The position numbers and the translations under genes are program-made. Of a stretch of 64,000 nucleotides of DNA, positions 9,151 through 18,025 are shown in pieces. How positions within the stretch are numbered: position 1 is the stretch's first letter; each line of letters starts with the position of its first letter. Under the pieces are notes generated by a model. That model ran no database searches, was not told where the DNA came from, and was given only the letters and a program-made list of their open reading frames with translations. This stretch comes from Stutzerimonas stutzeri TS44 (GTDB taxonomy: Bacteria; Pseudomonadota; Gammaproteobacteria; Pseudomonadales; Pseudomonadaceae), in the NCBI GenBank assembly GCA_000263395.1, contig AJXE01000002.1:328766-392765 (forward strand), given 5' to 3'.

Positions 9151-9594
9151 ATGGATATTCAGTGGTGGTATTGGGTCATCGCGGGCGCCGCGCTGATCCT
9201 GATGGAATTGGTGGTGCCCTCGTTCTTCATTCTCTGGTTCGGCGTCGGCGCGCTGCTGGTCGCGCTGGCGATGTGGCTGCTGCCCGACCTTTCGCTGACC
9301 GCGCAGATCGCGCTGTGGAGCGGCGCATCGCTGGTGATGGTCGCGCTCTGGTTCAGGGTGTTCGCCGGCGCCCGGCTGAAGACGCAGTCCGGCACCGCGC
9401 AGGGTGAGGTCATCGGCGAAGTGGGCCTCTTGGTCAGCGCAGTCGCACCCTTCCAGCATGGCAAGGTGCGCTTCCAGAAGCCGATCCTCGGCAGCGAGCA
9501 GTGGAACTGCATGGCCGACGAGACAATTGCCGCCGGCGAGCGGGTGCGCATCGTCGCCTTCGACGGCAACAGCGTGAAAGTCGCCCGGGCCTGA
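9151..9594 (+). CDS. NfeD family membrane protein
   Basis: 147 aa from ATG 9151. Two to three hydrophobic segments (about 5-75: WWYWVIAGAALILMELVVPS, FGVGALLVALAMWLLP, AQIALWSGASLVMVALWF) are followed by an OB-fold domain ending DGNSVKVARA. NfeD proteins pair with SPFH/stomatin proteins in the inner membrane. The next gene, 49 bp downstream, is exactly such a partner, so the two likely form one membrane-quality complex. Confidence 0.9.
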   Translation: MDIQWWYWVIAGAALILMELVVPSFFILWFGVGALLVALAMWLLPDLSLTAQIALWSGASLVMVALWFRVFAGARLKTQSGTAQGEVIGEVGLLVSAVAPFQHGKVRFQKPILGSEQWNCMADETIAAGERVRIVAFDGNSVKVARA

Positions 9595-9643
9595 CACGAC
9601 CCGTGCTGCAAGCGGAACAACTCACTCAACAAGGAAGCTGTTT

Positions 9644-10501
9644 ATGACACCCGGTCTGATCATTGCGATCGTCGTTGTGGTACTCATCCTCACCACCATC
9701 GCCAAGGGCGTACGCCTGGTTCCGCAGGGCGACGAATGGATCGTCGAGCGCCTGGGCCGTTATCAGCGCACGCTGATTCCCGGCCTCAACATCCTGATCC
9801 CGTACATGGACAACGTCGCCTACAAGCTGGTGACCAAGGACCAGATCCTCGACATCGAGCAGCAGGAGGTGATCACCAAGGACAACGCGGTGATCCTCAC
9901 CAACGCGCTGTGCTTCGTGAAGGTCACCGATCCGGTGAAGGCGGTGTACGGCGTCACCGACTACAAGTCGGCGATCTCCAACCTGACCAAGACCACCCTG
10001 CGCCAGATCATCGGCGAGATGGAGCTGGACGAGGCGCTGTCCTCGCGCGACATCATCAAGGCCAAGCTGCGCGACAGCATGGCCGAGCAGGCCGGCGACT
10101 GGGGGCTGACGGTCAAGGGCATCGAGATTCAGGACATCTCGCCGTCCGAGTCCATGCAGCGCGCGATGGAGATGCAGGCGGCCGCCGAGCGCGAGCGCAA
10201 GGCCACCGTGACCCGTGCCGAAGGCGCCAAGCAGGCGGCGATCCTCGAGGCCGAGGCGCGCCTGGAGTCGGCCAAGCGCGACGCCTCGGCGCAGGTGGAA
10301 CTGGCCACCGCCTCGGCCACGGCGATCCGGCTGGTTGCCGAGACCATCGGCAGCGACAGCGGACCGATGATGTATCTGCTCGGCGAAAAGTACATCGCCT
10401 CGCTGGAGAATCTTGCCGGCAGCGGCAATGCCAAGATGGTGGTGCTGCCGGCCGACCTGCAGGCGACGCTGGGCGGGCTGCTCGGCAAGGCCAAGCTCTA
10501 G
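9644..10501 (+). CDS. SPFH/stomatin-like membrane protein (QmcA type)
   Basis: 285 aa. One N-terminal membrane helix (about 3-21) is followed by the SPFH/band-7 domain (G-V-R-L-V-P-Q-G-D-E-W-I-V-E-R-L-G-R-Y, then the L-D-I-E-Q-Q-E-V-I-T-K-D-N strand) and an Ala/Glu-rich coiled coil (about 180-235) that drives oligomerisation. Homologues such as QmcA form large rings and modulate FtsH-type proteolysis. It is preceded by AAGGAAGCTG and follows the NfeD gene on the same strand. Confidence 0.92.
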   Translation: MTPGLIIAIVVVVLILTTIAKGVRLVPQGDEWIVERLGRYQRTLIPGLNILIPYMDNVAYKLVTKDQILDIEQQEVITKDNAVILTNALCFVKVTDPVKAVYGVTDYKSAISNLTKTTLRQIIGEMELDEALSSRDIIKAKLRDSMAEQAGDWGLTVKGIEIQDISPSESMQRAMEMQAAAERERKATVTRAEGAKQAAILEAEARLESAKRDASAQVELATASATAIRLVAETIGSDSGPMMYLLGEKYIASLENLAGSGNAKMVVLPADLQATLGGLLGKAKL

Positions 10502-10515
10502 CCTCAGCCGCAGCC

Positions 10516-11286
10516 TCAGCGCATCACGATGCCGCGCGCGGCCAGGTAGGCCTTGGCTTCCGGGATGCTGTACTCGCCGAAGTGGAAGATGCTCGCGGCG
10601 AGTACCGCATCGGCCTTGCCTTCGAGGATGCCGTCGGCCAGGTGCTGCAGGTTGCCGACGCCGCCGGAGGCGATCACCGGGATGCACAGCGCCTCGCTGA
10701 TGGCGCGGGTGACGCCCAGGTCGTAGCCGCTCTTGACGCCGTCCTGGTCCATGCTGGTGAGCAGAATTTCGCCGGCGCCGAGGGCTTCCATCTTCCTCGC
10801 CCACTGCACCGCGTCCAGCCCGGTGGGCTTGCGCCCGCCGTGGGTGAAGATCTCCCAGCGCCCCGGTTCGCCCGGTGCGGAGACCTTCTTGGCGTCGATG
10901 GCGACGACGATGCACTGCGAACCGAAACGGTCCGCCGCCTCGCCGACGAAGTCCGGGTTGAACACCGCGGCGGTGTTGATCGAGACCTTGTCGGCCCCGG
11001 CGTTGAGCAGGTTGCGGATGTCCTGCACGGTCCTGACCCCACCGCCCACGGTCAGCGGGATGAACACCTGGCTGGCCATACGCTCGACGGTGTGCAGGGT
11101 GGTGGCGCGATCATCGACGCTGGCGGTGATGTCGAGGAAGGTGATCTCGTCGGCGCCCTGCTCGTCGTAGCGCCGCGCGATCTCCACCGGATCGCCGGCG
11201 TCGCGGATGTTCTCGAACTGGACACCCTTGACCACGCGGCCGTTGTCCACGTCGAGGCAGGGGATGATGCGTTTGGCCAGGGCCAT
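10516..11286 (-). CDS. hisF: imidazole glycerol phosphate synthase cyclase subunit
   Basis: 256 aa from ATG 11286 ([21 protein letters not shown]). The (beta/alpha)8 barrel contains the first catalytic Asp in C-L-D-V-D and the second in T-S-M-D-Q-D-G, plus phosphate loops VGGGVR and ASGGVG. With HisH it forms IGP and AICAR from PRFAR. The ribosome site GGAG lies in the loop of a U-rich hairpin (CTTTTTC-GGA-GAAAAAG) directly ahead of the start. It is the last gene of the his set read on the minus strand. Confidence 0.97.
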   Translation of the reverse strand: MALAKRIIPCLDVDNGRVVKGVQFENIRDAGDPVEIARRYDEQGADEITFLDITASVDDRATTLHTVERMASQVFIPLTVGGGVRTVQDIRNLLNAGADKVSINTAAVFNPDFVGEAADRFGSQCIVVAIDAKKVSAPGEPGRWEIFTHGGRKPTGLDAVQWARKMEALGAGEILLTSMDQDGVKSGYDLGVTRAISEALCIPVIASGGVGNLQHLADGILEGKADAVLAASIFHFGEYSIPEAKAYLAARGIVMR

Positions 11287-11303
11287 GCTTTTTCTCCGAA
11301 AAA

Positions 11304-11378
11304 GAGCTGCAAGCTGCAAGCCCTAAGCGTCAAGTACAAGCCGAACCGTGCAGCGCTTCAGCTTGCCGCTTGTGGCTG
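11304..11378. repeat. 7-bp-repeat hairpin between hisA and hisF
   Basis: The whole hisA-hisF gap is filled by degenerate CAAGCTG-type heptads (GAGCTGCAAGCTGCAAGCC on the left; GCTTCAGCTTGCCGCTTGTGGCTGCC on the right, read in two pieces) that can pair into an imperfect hairpin. Read on the coding (minus) strand it is followed by CTTTTTC, so it looks like a terminator or attenuator placed inside the operon. It is related to the repeats at 12145-12214 and 49819-49898. Confidence 0.7.
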
Positions 11379-11380
11379 CC

Positions 11381-12124
11381 TTATTCGTCTTTGTATTTCA
11401 GGTCGCAGAGCGCCTGCGCCTCGGCCACGTCCAGCGTACCTTCGTAGATCGCGCGGCCGGTGATGGCGCCGATGATGCCCGGGTTGTTGGTATCGAGCAG
11501 CTTCTGGATGTCGCCGATATTGTGGATGCCGCCGGAGGCGATCACCGGGATGCGGCTGGCATTGGCCAGCGCCACCGTGGCCTCGACGTTGCAGCCCTGC
11601 ATCATGCCGTCCTTGGCGATGTCGGTGTAGACGATCGCCGCGACGCCATCGGCCTCGAAGCGCCTGGCCAGATCGGTGGCCTGCACGCTGGAGACTTCCG
11701 CCCAGCCATCGGTGGCGACGAAGCCGTCCTTGGCGTCCAGGCCGACGATCACCTTGCCCGGGAAGGCGCGGCACGCCTCGCCGACGAATTCCGGCTGCTT
11801 GACCGCCTTGGTGCCGATGATCACGTAGCTGACGCCGGCGCGCACATAGTGCTCGATGGTCTCCAGCGAGCGGATGCCGCCACCGATCTGGATCGGCAGC
11901 TGCGGGTAGCGCCTGGCGATGGCGGTGACCACCTCGCCATTGACCGGCTGGCCCTCGAAGGCGCCGTTGAGGTCAACCAGGTGCAGACGGCGGCAGCCGG
12001 CCTGTACCCACTTGGCGGCCATCGCCACCGGGTCGTCGGAGAACACTGTGGCATCGTCCATCAGGCCCTGGCGCAGGCGCACGCAGGCACCGTCCTTCAG
12101 ATCGATTGCAGGGATAATCAGCAT
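11381..12124 (-). CDS. hisA: ProFAR isomerase
   Basis: 247 aa from ATG 12124 ([17 protein letters not shown]). An upstream in-frame extension is encoded by repeat DNA and is rejected. The barrel enzyme isomerises ProFAR to PRFAR. The catalytic Asp is in P-A-I-D-L-K-D-G and a second in Y-T-D-I-A-K-D-G; phosphate loops are I-G-G-G-I-R and A-S-G-G-I. The ribosome site AAGGA is partly inside a CTTTTTCC-GAA-GGAAAAAG stem, so its accessibility may be controlled by folding. Confidence 0.97.
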   Translation of the reverse strand: MLIIPAIDLKDGACVRLRQGLMDDATVFSDDPVAMAAKWVQAGCRRLHLVDLNGAFEGQPVNGEVVTAIARRYPQLPIQIGGGIRSLETIEHYVRAGVSYVIIGTKAVKQPEFVGEACRAFPGKVIVGLDAKDGFVATDGWAEVSSVQATDLARRFEADGVAAIVYTDIAKDGMMQGCNVEATVALANASRIPVIASGGIHNIGDIQKLLDTNNPGIIGAITGRAIYEGTLDVAEAQALCDLKYKDE

Positions 12125-12144
12125 GTCTTTTTCCTTCGGAAAAA

Positions 12145-12214
12145 GAGCTTCAAGCTTCAAGCTGCAAGCTTCAAGCACGGCGGCTTGCAGCTTGCAGCTT
12201 GCGGCTTGCGGCTC
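12145..12214. repeat. large heptad-repeat hairpin between hisH and hisA
   Basis: Two 32-bp arms (12145-12176 and 12183-12214) around a 6-bp spacer ACGGCG are built from four tandem CAAGCTT/CAAGCTG units each. The arms match except at positions where both bases can still pair as G-U. On the minus (coding) strand the hairpin is followed at once by TTTTTCC, giving the shape of an intrinsic terminator in the middle of the his operon. Confidence 0.8.
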
Positions 12215-12220
12215 GGAGTC

Positions 12221-12859
12221 TTACCAGCGCCCATCCCAGGCGGCAAAATTCTGCAGCAACTGCAGGCCGTGGGTGTGGCTCTTCTCGGGGTGGAACTGCA
12301 CGGCGAACTTCGAGCCCTCGGCCAGCGCCGCGGCGAAGTCCTTGCCGTAGTGGCCGGAGCCGACCACCTGGCGCGGGTTGCCGGCCTCGACGTAGTAGCT
12401 GTGCACGAAGTAGAAGCGACCGTTGTCCGGAATGTTGTGCCACAGCGGGTGGTCGACCGCCTGCTTGACCTCGTTCCAGCCCATGTGCGGCACCTTCAGG
12501 TGCTCGCCATCCTCGTGCAGGTCCTTGCCGAAGAAGCGCACCTGGCCGGGGAACAGGCCGATGCAGTCGACGCCACCGTTTTCCTCGCTGCGCTCGAACA
12601 GCGCCTGCATGCCGACGCAGATGCCGAGGAACGGGCGGTCCTGGCTGACCTCGCGGACCAGCTCGTCGAAACCCAGGCGACGAATCTCGGCCATGCAGTC
12701 GCGGATCGCACCGACGCCGGGAAACACCACGCGGTCGGCCTCGCGGATCACCTGGGCATCGCTGGTGATCAGCACGCGGCCGGCGCCGACATGTTCCAGC
12801 GCCTTGGCCACCGAGTGCAGGTTGCCCATGCCGTAGTCGATGACGGCGACGGTCTGCAT
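12221..12859 (-). CDS. hisH: imidazole glycerol phosphate synthase glutaminase subunit
   Basis: 212 aa from ATG 12859, which shares its A with the hisB stop (TGATG), so translation is coupled. It is a class I glutamine amidotransferase with Cys in F-L-G-I-C-V-G-M-Q, a His-Pro-Glu triad at Q-F-H-P-E-K-S near the C terminus, and N-terminal D-Y-G-M-G-N. It feeds ammonia into HisF. Confidence 0.97.
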   Translation of the reverse strand: MQTVAVIDYGMGNLHSVAKALEHVGAGRVLITSDAQVIREADRVVFPGVGAIRDCMAEIRRLGFDELVREVSQDRPFLGICVGMQALFERSEENGGVDCIGLFPGQVRFFGKDLHEDGEHLKVPHMGWNEVKQAVDHPLWHNIPDNGRFYFVHSYYVEAGNPRQVVGSGHYGKDFAAALAEGSKFAVQFHPEKSHTHGLQLLQNFAAWDGRW

Positions 12860-13452
12860 CACAGGCATCCCTTGGTCGAGGGCATCTGCCCGGCCATGCG
12901 CGGGTCGAGCTCGATGGCCATGCGCAGGGCGCGGCCGAAGGCCTTGAACACCGTTTCGATCTGGTGGTGGGTATTGCTGCCGCGCAGGTTGTCGATGTGC
13001 AGGCTCACCAGCGCGTGGTTGACGAAGCCCTGGAAGAATTCCTGGAACAGGTCGACGTCGAAGCCGCCGACCGTGGCGCGAGTGAAGGGCACGTGCATCT
13101 GCAGGCCCGGGCGCCCGGAGAAGTCGATCACCACGCGCGACAACGCCTCGTCCAGCGGCACGTAGGAATGCCCGTAGCGGGTCATGCCCTTCTTGTCGCC
13201 GACCGCCTTGGCGAAGGCCTGGCCGAGGGTGATGCCGACGTCCTCGACGGTGTGGTGGTCGTCGATGTGCAGGTCGCCGTTGCACTCGATGTCGAGGTCG
13301 ATCAGCCCGTGGCGGGCGATCTGGTCGAGCATGTGCTCGAGGAAAGGCACACCGATGGCGAAGCGCGCCTTGCCGGTGCCATCCAGATTGATGGTGACCT
13401 TGACCTGGGTTTCCAGGGTGTTGCGCTCTACGCAAGCCGTACGTTCGGACAT
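12859..13452 (-). CDS. hisB: imidazoleglycerol-phosphate dehydratase
   Basis: 197 aa from ATG 13452 ([15 protein letters not shown]). The monofunctional dehydratase has both Mn-binding HHxxED motifs: D-D-H-H-T-V-E-D and the later N-T-H-H-Q-I-E. It dehydrates IGP to imidazole-acetol phosphate. First gene of the hisB-hisH-hisA-hisF set; divergent from the acetyltransferase gene, with the promoter presumably in 13453-13600. Confidence 0.97.
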   Translation of the reverse strand: MSERTACVERNTLETQVKVTINLDGTGKARFAIGVPFLEHMLDQIARHGLIDLDIECNGDLHIDDHHTVEDVGITLGQAFAKAVGDKKGMTRYGHSYVPLDEALSRVVIDFSGRPGLQMHVPFTRATVGGFDVDLFQEFFQGFVNHALVSLHIDNLRGSNTHHQIETVFKAFGRALRMAIELDPRMAGQMPSTKGCL

Positions 13453-13600
13453 CCAACAGCTCCGCTGATCGTGGGGCGAAAAGGGCTGCATTATAGGCCC
13501 AAATGTCGCAGCGGGGATACGCCGCCGCCCGCGCGCCGTGCGGCCCGCTGCCTTCGGCGGTATGCTTGGCGCCACCTCCGCCAGCAGCCGCCAGGTCAAC

Positions 13601-13999
13601 ATGCCCGTCTACGTCGAAACCGTCACTCAACCCAGCCCGCAGGATCGCAGCGACCTGGCGAAGATCTACGCCGACGCCCCCGCCTGGCTGCTGGCTCCCC
13701 ATGCCAGTGCCGAGGCGCTGATCGAGTCGGCGCTGGCCGATGGCAGCCTGATCGCCGGGCGCTTCAACGATCGCCTGCTCGGCGCCGCCGTGCTGCAGCG
13801 CGGCGACGGCACCTGGCGCCTGTCGCACCTGTGCGTGCGCAAGCTCACCCGCCAGCGCGGCGTCGGACGTCGCCTGCTGGAAGAAACCCAGCGCCTGGCC
13901 GCGCAAGCCGGCAAGCCGCTGCGCCTGGCGGCGCCCGCCGGCCACCTGGAAGCCCGCGCACTGGCGGCGCGCCTGCACCTGCCGCTGGACCCGCTCTGA
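13601..13999 (+). CDS. GNAT-fold protein, PanZ-like acetyl-CoA sensor
   Basis: 132 aa from ATG 13601 behind AGGT. It is a short GNAT domain with the acetyl-CoA loop in [15 protein letters not shown] (about residues 75-90), then a C-terminal segment with LHLPLDPL. In gammaproteobacteria this type of stand-alone GNAT protein (PanZ/PanM) binds PanD and, with acetyl-CoA, promotes its maturation and feedback control of pantothenate synthesis. The assignment is by size and motif; a different acetyltransferase is possible. Confidence 0.7.
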   Translation: MPVYVETVTQPSPQDRSDLAKIYADAPAWLLAPHASAEALIESALADGSLIAGRFNDRLLGAAVLQRGDGTWRLSHLCVRKLTRQRGVGRRLLEETQRLAAQAGKPLRLAAPAGHLEARALAARLHLPLDPL

Positions 14000-14117
14000 G
14001 CGGCCACGGAACCCGCTCTCGACCAGCCACTCCAAAGCCGGCCGCACGCCGACCAGGGCGCTGGCACAGGGCTATACTTCGCCTCCTTTCAGAACGCTCT
14101 AACACAAGGATTCGTCC

Positions 14118-16331
14118 ATGAAATCGCTCGGCAAAATCCTGGGTCTGGCCATTCTCGGGCTGTTGCTGATCGTCGTGGCGGCGGGCTTCGCCCTGACCCA
14201 CCTGTTCGATCCCAACGACTACAAGGACGAAATCCGCCAGCTGGCACGCGACAAGGCCGGCCTGGAGCTCACCATCAACGGCGACATCGGCTGGAGCCTG
14301 TTCCCCTGGCTCGGCCTGGAGTTGCACGAGACCACGCTGGCGAGCACACAGACGCCCGACCAGCCGCTTGCCGACCTGCGCATGCTCGGCCTCTCGGTGC
14401 GTGTGCTGCCGCTGCTGCAGCGCGAAGTACAGATGAGCGACATCACCGTCAACGGCCTCAATCTGACCCTGAGCCGCGATCAGCGGGGCCGCGGCAACTG
14501 GGAAGGCATCGGCCAGCCGGCGGCGCAGCCCGCCAGCGAGCAACCGGCAGCGACCACCGCGACGCCGGCCGAGCCCGCTCAGGGCAAGAGCGGCAAACCG
14601 CTCAAGCTGGACATCGACAGCCTCACCGTCAGCGACGCCCGGGTCACCTACCAGGATGCCCGCAGCGGCCAGCAATACAGCGCCGAAAGCATCGAACTGA
14701 GCACCGGCGCGATCCGCGAAGGCAGTCCCATCCCGCTCAAGCTCAACGCCTTCTTCGGCAGCAACCAGCCGGTGATGCGCGCCCGCACCGAGCTGCAGGG
14801 CGCATTGCGCTTCGACAACCGGCTCAAGCGCTACCAACTCGAAGACCTGCGCCTGAGCGGCGAGGCCTCGGGTGAGCCGCTGCAGGGCAAGACCCTGACC
14901 TTCAGCGCCCAGGGCCAGCTGCTGGTCGACCGCGCCGCGCAGGTCGCCGAATGGAACGGCCTCAAGTTCACCGCCAACGAACTACGCGGGCTCGGCGAAC
15001 TGAAGCTGCGCGACCTGGACGACCAGCCCAAGCTCGGCGGCGCACTGACGGTGGCGCAATTCAACCTGCGCCAGTTCCTCGAGGGCATCGGCCAGCCGCT
15101 GCCGGTCACCGCCGATAGCGGCGCATTGAGCAAGGTCGAGCTGATGAGCCGCCTGGCCGGCAGCCCGAACAGCCTGATCCTCGAAGAGGCCACGCTGAAG
15201 CTGGACGACAGCATCTTCAGCGGCACCCTCGGCATCAGCGACTTCGCGCGCCAGGCGCTGCGTGTGGAGCTCAAGGGCGACCGCCTCGATCTGGACCGCT
15301 ACCTGCCGCCCGTCGCCAAGCAAACCGCGCAAGACACCGCGCGTGACAGCGAAGTGAAGACCAGCGAGGCCGCCGCGGTCGCCAGTGGCACCACACCGCT
15401 ACCGGACAAGCCGACACAGCAGGCCTGGAGCGACGAGCCGGTGCTGCCCGTCGAGCGCCTGCGGCGTCTGGAGGCAACGCTCAGCCTGAGCCTGGACAGC
15501 CTCAAGGTCGAGCGCATGCCGTTCGAGGGCTTCACCCTCAAGGCACGCAGCCAGGGCGGCGTACTCACCCTCGAGCAGCTGCGCAGCGGATTGTTCGGCG
15601 GGCGTCTGGAATCCACCGCCAGCATCGACCTGCGCCCGCCACAACCGACCTGGCGCGTGCACAAGAGCCTGAGCCGCATCCCGATCGAGCGACTGCTGGA
15701 AGCACGCGACCAGAAGGTCACCGTCAAGGGCCTGCTGAACCTCGACGGCGACTTCACCACGCTCGGCAACAGCCAGAAGGCCTGGGTCGACAACCTCGGC
15801 GGCAAGATGGGCTTCATCCTCGATAACGGCGTGCTGGTCGAGGCCAACCTCGAGCAGCAGCTGTGCCGCGCCATCGCCACCCTCAACCGCAAGGAACTGG
15901 GCAGCGAACCCCGCGCCAGCGACACGCCGTTCCGCGAACTCAAGGGCAACCTGAGCCTGCGCGACGGCGTGGCCAACAATCCGGACCTCAAGGCCAGCAT
16001 CCCCGGGCTGACGGTCAACGGCAACGGCGATGTCGACCTGCGCGTGCTCGGCATGGACTATCGCCTCGGCATCCTCATCGAGGGCGACAAGGGCGCCATG
16101 CCGGACCCGGCCTGCCAGGTCAACGAGCGCTATGTAGGCATCGAATGGCCGCTGCGCTGCCGCGGCCCGCTGGAGCTGGGCGCCAAGGCCTGCCGTTTCG
16201 ACAAGGATGCGCTGGGCAAGGTCGCCGGCAAGCTGGCCGGCGAGAAGCTCAGCGAGAAGATCGAAGAGAAGCTCGGCGACAAGGTCAGCCCGGAACTCAA
16301 GGACGCGCTCAAGGGCCTGTTCAAGCGATGA
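14118..16331 (+). CDS. asmA: AsmA family envelope protein
   Basis: 737 aa. One N-terminal membrane helix (about 7-29) precedes a large periplasmic region. The AsmA start signature F-D-P-N-D-Y-K-D-E-I follows the helix, and the C-terminal AsmA-2 region has G-L-L-N-L-D-G-D-F and G-M-D-Y-R-L-G-I. AsmA-like proteins are bridge-like candidates for lipid transfer between the membranes. The last 40 residues are a Lys/Glu-rich repeat (LAGEKLSEKIEEKLGDKV). It overlaps mutY by 4 bp (ATGA). Confidence 0.93.
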   Translation: MKSLGKILGLAILGLLLIVVAAGFALTHLFDPNDYKDEIRQLARDKAGLELTINGDIGWSLFPWLGLELHETTLASTQTPDQPLADLRMLGLSVRVLPLLQREVQMSDITVNGLNLTLSRDQRGRGNWEGIGQPAAQPASEQPAATTATPAEPAQGKSGKPLKLDIDSLTVSDARVTYQDARSGQQYSAESIELSTGAIREGSPIPLKLNAFFGSNQPVMRARTELQGALRFDNRLKRYQLEDLRLSGEASGEPLQGKTLTFSAQGQLLVDRAAQVAEWNGLKFTANELRGLGELKLRDLDDQPKLGGALTVAQFNLRQFLEGIGQPLPVTADSGALSKVELMSRLAGSPNSLILEEATLKLDDSIFSGTLGISDFARQALRVELKGDRLDLDRYLPPVAKQTAQDTARDSEVKTSEAAAVASGTTPLPDKPTQQAWSDEPVLPVERLRRLEATLSLSLDSLKVERMPFEGFTLKARSQGGVLTLEQLRSGLFGGRLESTASIDLRPPQPTWRVHKSLSRIPIERLLEARDQKVTVKGLLNLDGDFTTLGNSQKAWVDNLGGKMGFILDNGVLVEANLEQQLCRAIATLNRKELGSEPRASDTPFRELKGNLSLRDGVANNPDLKASIPGLTVNGNGDVDLRVLGMDYRLGILIEGDKGAMPDPACQVNERYVGIEWPLRCRGPLELGAKACRFDKDALGKVAGKLAGEKLSEKIEEKLGDKVSPELKDALKGLFKR

Positions 16332-17395
16332 GTCCCGAGCAGTTCGGCGAAGCGGTGCTCGACTGGTTCGACCGCCACGGCCGCAAGGACCTGCCCTGGC
16401 AGCAGGGCATCACGCCCTACCGGGTGTGGGTGTCGGAGATCATGCTGCAGCAGACCCAGGTCAGCACCGTGCTCGGCTACTTCGACCGCTTCATGGAAGC
16501 GCTGCCCAGCGTCGAGGCGCTGGCCGCCGCCGGCGAGGACGAGGTGCTGCACCTGTGGACCGGCCTCGGCTACTACAGCCGCGCACGCAATCTGCACCAG
16601 ACCGCCAAGCGCGTCGTTGCCGAACATGGCGGCGTATTTCCGGCCGATGTCGACCAACTCGCCGAGCTCCCCGGCATCGGTCGCTCCACCGCCGGCGCCA
16701 TCGCCAGCATCAGCATGGGCCTGCGCGCGCCGATTCTCGACGGCAACGTCAAGCGCGTGCTGGCGCGCTATGTCGCCCAGGACGGCTATCCGGGCGAGCC
16801 GAAGGTCGTGCGCCAGCTGTGGGAAGTCGCCGAGCGCTTCACCCCGCAGCAGCGGGTCAACCACTACACCCAGGCAATGATGGACCTCGGTGCCACGCTG
16901 TGCACCCGCAGCAAGCCGAGCTGCCTGCTCTGTCCGCTGAAGAACGGTTGCCGTGCCCACCTGCTCGGACGTGAAACCGCCTTCCCGCTGCCCAAGCCGC
17001 GCAAGGCACTGCCGCAGAAGCGCACCCTGATGCCGCTGCTGGCCAGCCGCGAGGGTGCGATTCTGCTCTACCGGCGTCCGCCAAGCGGACTGTGGGGCGG
17101 CCTCTGGAGTCTGCCGGAGCTGGACGGTCTGACCGCCCTCGACACGTTGGCCGAACGCCACGCATTGCAGCTCGGCGAGCGTCGCGAGCTGCCCGGGCTG
17201 ACGCATACCTTCAGCCACTTCCAGCTCGCCATCGAACCCTGGCTGATCGAGGTCAAGTCCGCCGCCAGCGCCGTGGCCGAGGCCGACTGGCTCTGGTATA
17301 ACCTCGCCACCCCGCCACGCGTCGGCCTCGCCGCGCCGGTGAAGAAACTGCTCAAGCGCGCCAGCGCCGAATTGAACGCAGGAGAAATGCCATGA
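16328..17395 (+). CDS. mutY: A/G-specific adenine glycosylase
   Basis: 355 aa. The helix-hairpin-helix ([12 protein letters not shown]) with catalytic Asp (L-D-G-N-V-K-R-V) is followed by a [4Fe-4S] loop C-x6-C-x2-C-x5-C ([17 protein letters not shown]) and a C-terminal Nudix-like domain ([10 protein letters not shown]) that reads 8-oxoG. The catalytic Glu lies in [11 protein letters not shown]. It removes A opposite 8-oxoG. It overlaps asmA upstream and yggX downstream, each by ATGA. Confidence 0.97.
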   Translation: MSPEQFGEAVLDWFDRHGRKDLPWQQGITPYRVWVSEIMLQQTQVSTVLGYFDRFMEALPSVEALAAAGEDEVLHLWTGLGYYSRARNLHQTAKRVVAEHGGVFPADVDQLAELPGIGRSTAGAIASISMGLRAPILDGNVKRVLARYVAQDGYPGEPKVVRQLWEVAERFTPQQRVNHYTQAMMDLGATLCTRSKPSCLLCPLKNGCRAHLLGRETAFPLPKPRKALPQKRTLMPLLASREGAILLYRRPPSGLWGGLWSLPELDGLTALDTLAERHALQLGERRELPGLTHTFSHFQLAIEPWLIEVKSAASAVAEADWLWYNLATPPRVGLAAPVKKLLKRASAELNAGEMP

Positions 17396-17664
17396 CCCGC
17401 ACCGTAATGTGCCGCAAGTACCAGCAAGAACTCCCCGGCCTCGACCGTCCGCCGTATCCGGGCGCCAAGGGCGAGGAGATCTACAACAACATCTCCCGCA
17501 AAGCCTGGGACGACTGGCAGAAACACCAGACCATGCTGATCAACGAGCGCCGGCTGAACATGATGAACGCCGACGACCGCAAGTTCCTCCAGGGCGAGAT
17601 GGACAATTTCTTCTCCGGCGAGGATTACGCCAAGGCCGAAGGCTACGTCCCCCCGAGCGAGTGA
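17392..17664 (+). CDS. yggX: oxidative damage protection / Fe(II) trafficking protein
   Basis: 90 aa, the typical length. It opens [10 protein letters not shown] and contains [12 protein letters not shown] and the F-x-Q/E-G-E-M-D-x-F-F segment of YggX. The single N-terminal Cys of the family is present. It protects Fe-S enzymes from oxidation. Its ATG overlaps the mutY stop; the mutY product is itself an Fe-S protein, which fits the coupling. Confidence 0.95.
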   Translation: MTRTVMCRKYQQELPGLDRPPYPGAKGEEIYNNISRKAWDDWQKHQTMLINERRLNMMNADDRKFLQGEMDNFFSGEDYAKAEGYVPPSE

Positions 17665-17776
17665 CCCGGCGAAACCGCCAATCGCCGCATCGCGACGCTA
17701 AGCGCCCGTCCAGGTTAAATTTTTTCCTGGGCGTGCTTGACAGGCAAAAGGCAAATCCGTCTAATAGCGCCCCGTT

Positions 17777-17852
17777 GCCCAGGTAGCTCAGTCGGTAGAG
17801 CAGGGGATTGAAAATCCCCGTGTCGGCGGTTCGATTCCGTCCCTGGGCACCA
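17777..17852 (+). tRNA. tRNA-Phe (GAA)
   Basis: 76 nt including encoded CCA. The acceptor GCCCAGG pairs with CCTGGGC; the D arm is GCTC...GAGC; the anticodon stem GGGGA/TCCCC carries loop TTGAAAA (anticodon GAA); the T arm is GGCGG-TTCGATT-CCGTC with one G-U pair. It follows mutY-yggX as in other pseudomonads and is the integration target of the element to its right. Confidence 0.97.
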
Positions 17853-17931
17853 CCTTTCGTTTTCAGGTGGTGTCAGCATCACCCGAAAGCCCACAAGAAG
17901 CCCGCCTAGTGCGGGTTTTTTGTTGTCTGCA
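17829..17931 (+). repeat. attL direct repeat
   Basis: This stretch matches 26086-26188 over ~103 positions with about seven single-base differences and one indel. It covers the tRNA-Phe T arm and acceptor 3' strand, CCA, and the terminator after the tRNA. The left copy keeps the intact acceptor (CTGGGCACCA); the right copy has lost a G (CTGGCACCA). Confidence 0.92.
17901..17921 (+). terminator. tRNA-Phe terminator (left copy)
   Basis: CCCGC-ctagt-GCGGG stem-loop followed by six T. The same structure recurs at 26158-26178 in the right repeat, so the element appears to bring or restore a working terminator when it integrates. Confidence 0.85.
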
Positions 17932-17965
17932 CTTCCCTACCCTTCCCTTGTAAGCCCAAACTTTT

Positions 17966-17982
17966 AGGGGCATTCTTTGGGA
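17966..17982 (+). other. G-rich motif near attL, candidate integrase arm site
   Basis: AGGGGCATTCTTTGGGA lies 34 bp inside the left repeat. A very similar GGGGGCATTTTTGGGGGCAT occurs 52 bp inside the right repeat (26014-26033). Matching motifs just inside both ends would suit arm-type binding by the integrase or an excisionase. Confidence 0.45.
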
Positions 17983-18025
17983 CGTCGCCAGTTCGGTCTC
18001 TGCGACGTCCCTACGAAGGTGCCCT

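Noticed and set aside
12145..12214. Possible CRISPR-like repeats in the his operon
   Set aside because: Repeat units are 7 bp without spacers and form a hairpin; no cas genes are present.
12221..14047. 608-codon minus-strand frame across hisH and hisB
   Set aside because: Only its last 212 codons are hisH. The rest is an out-of-frame reading of hisB and the antisense of the GNAT gene.
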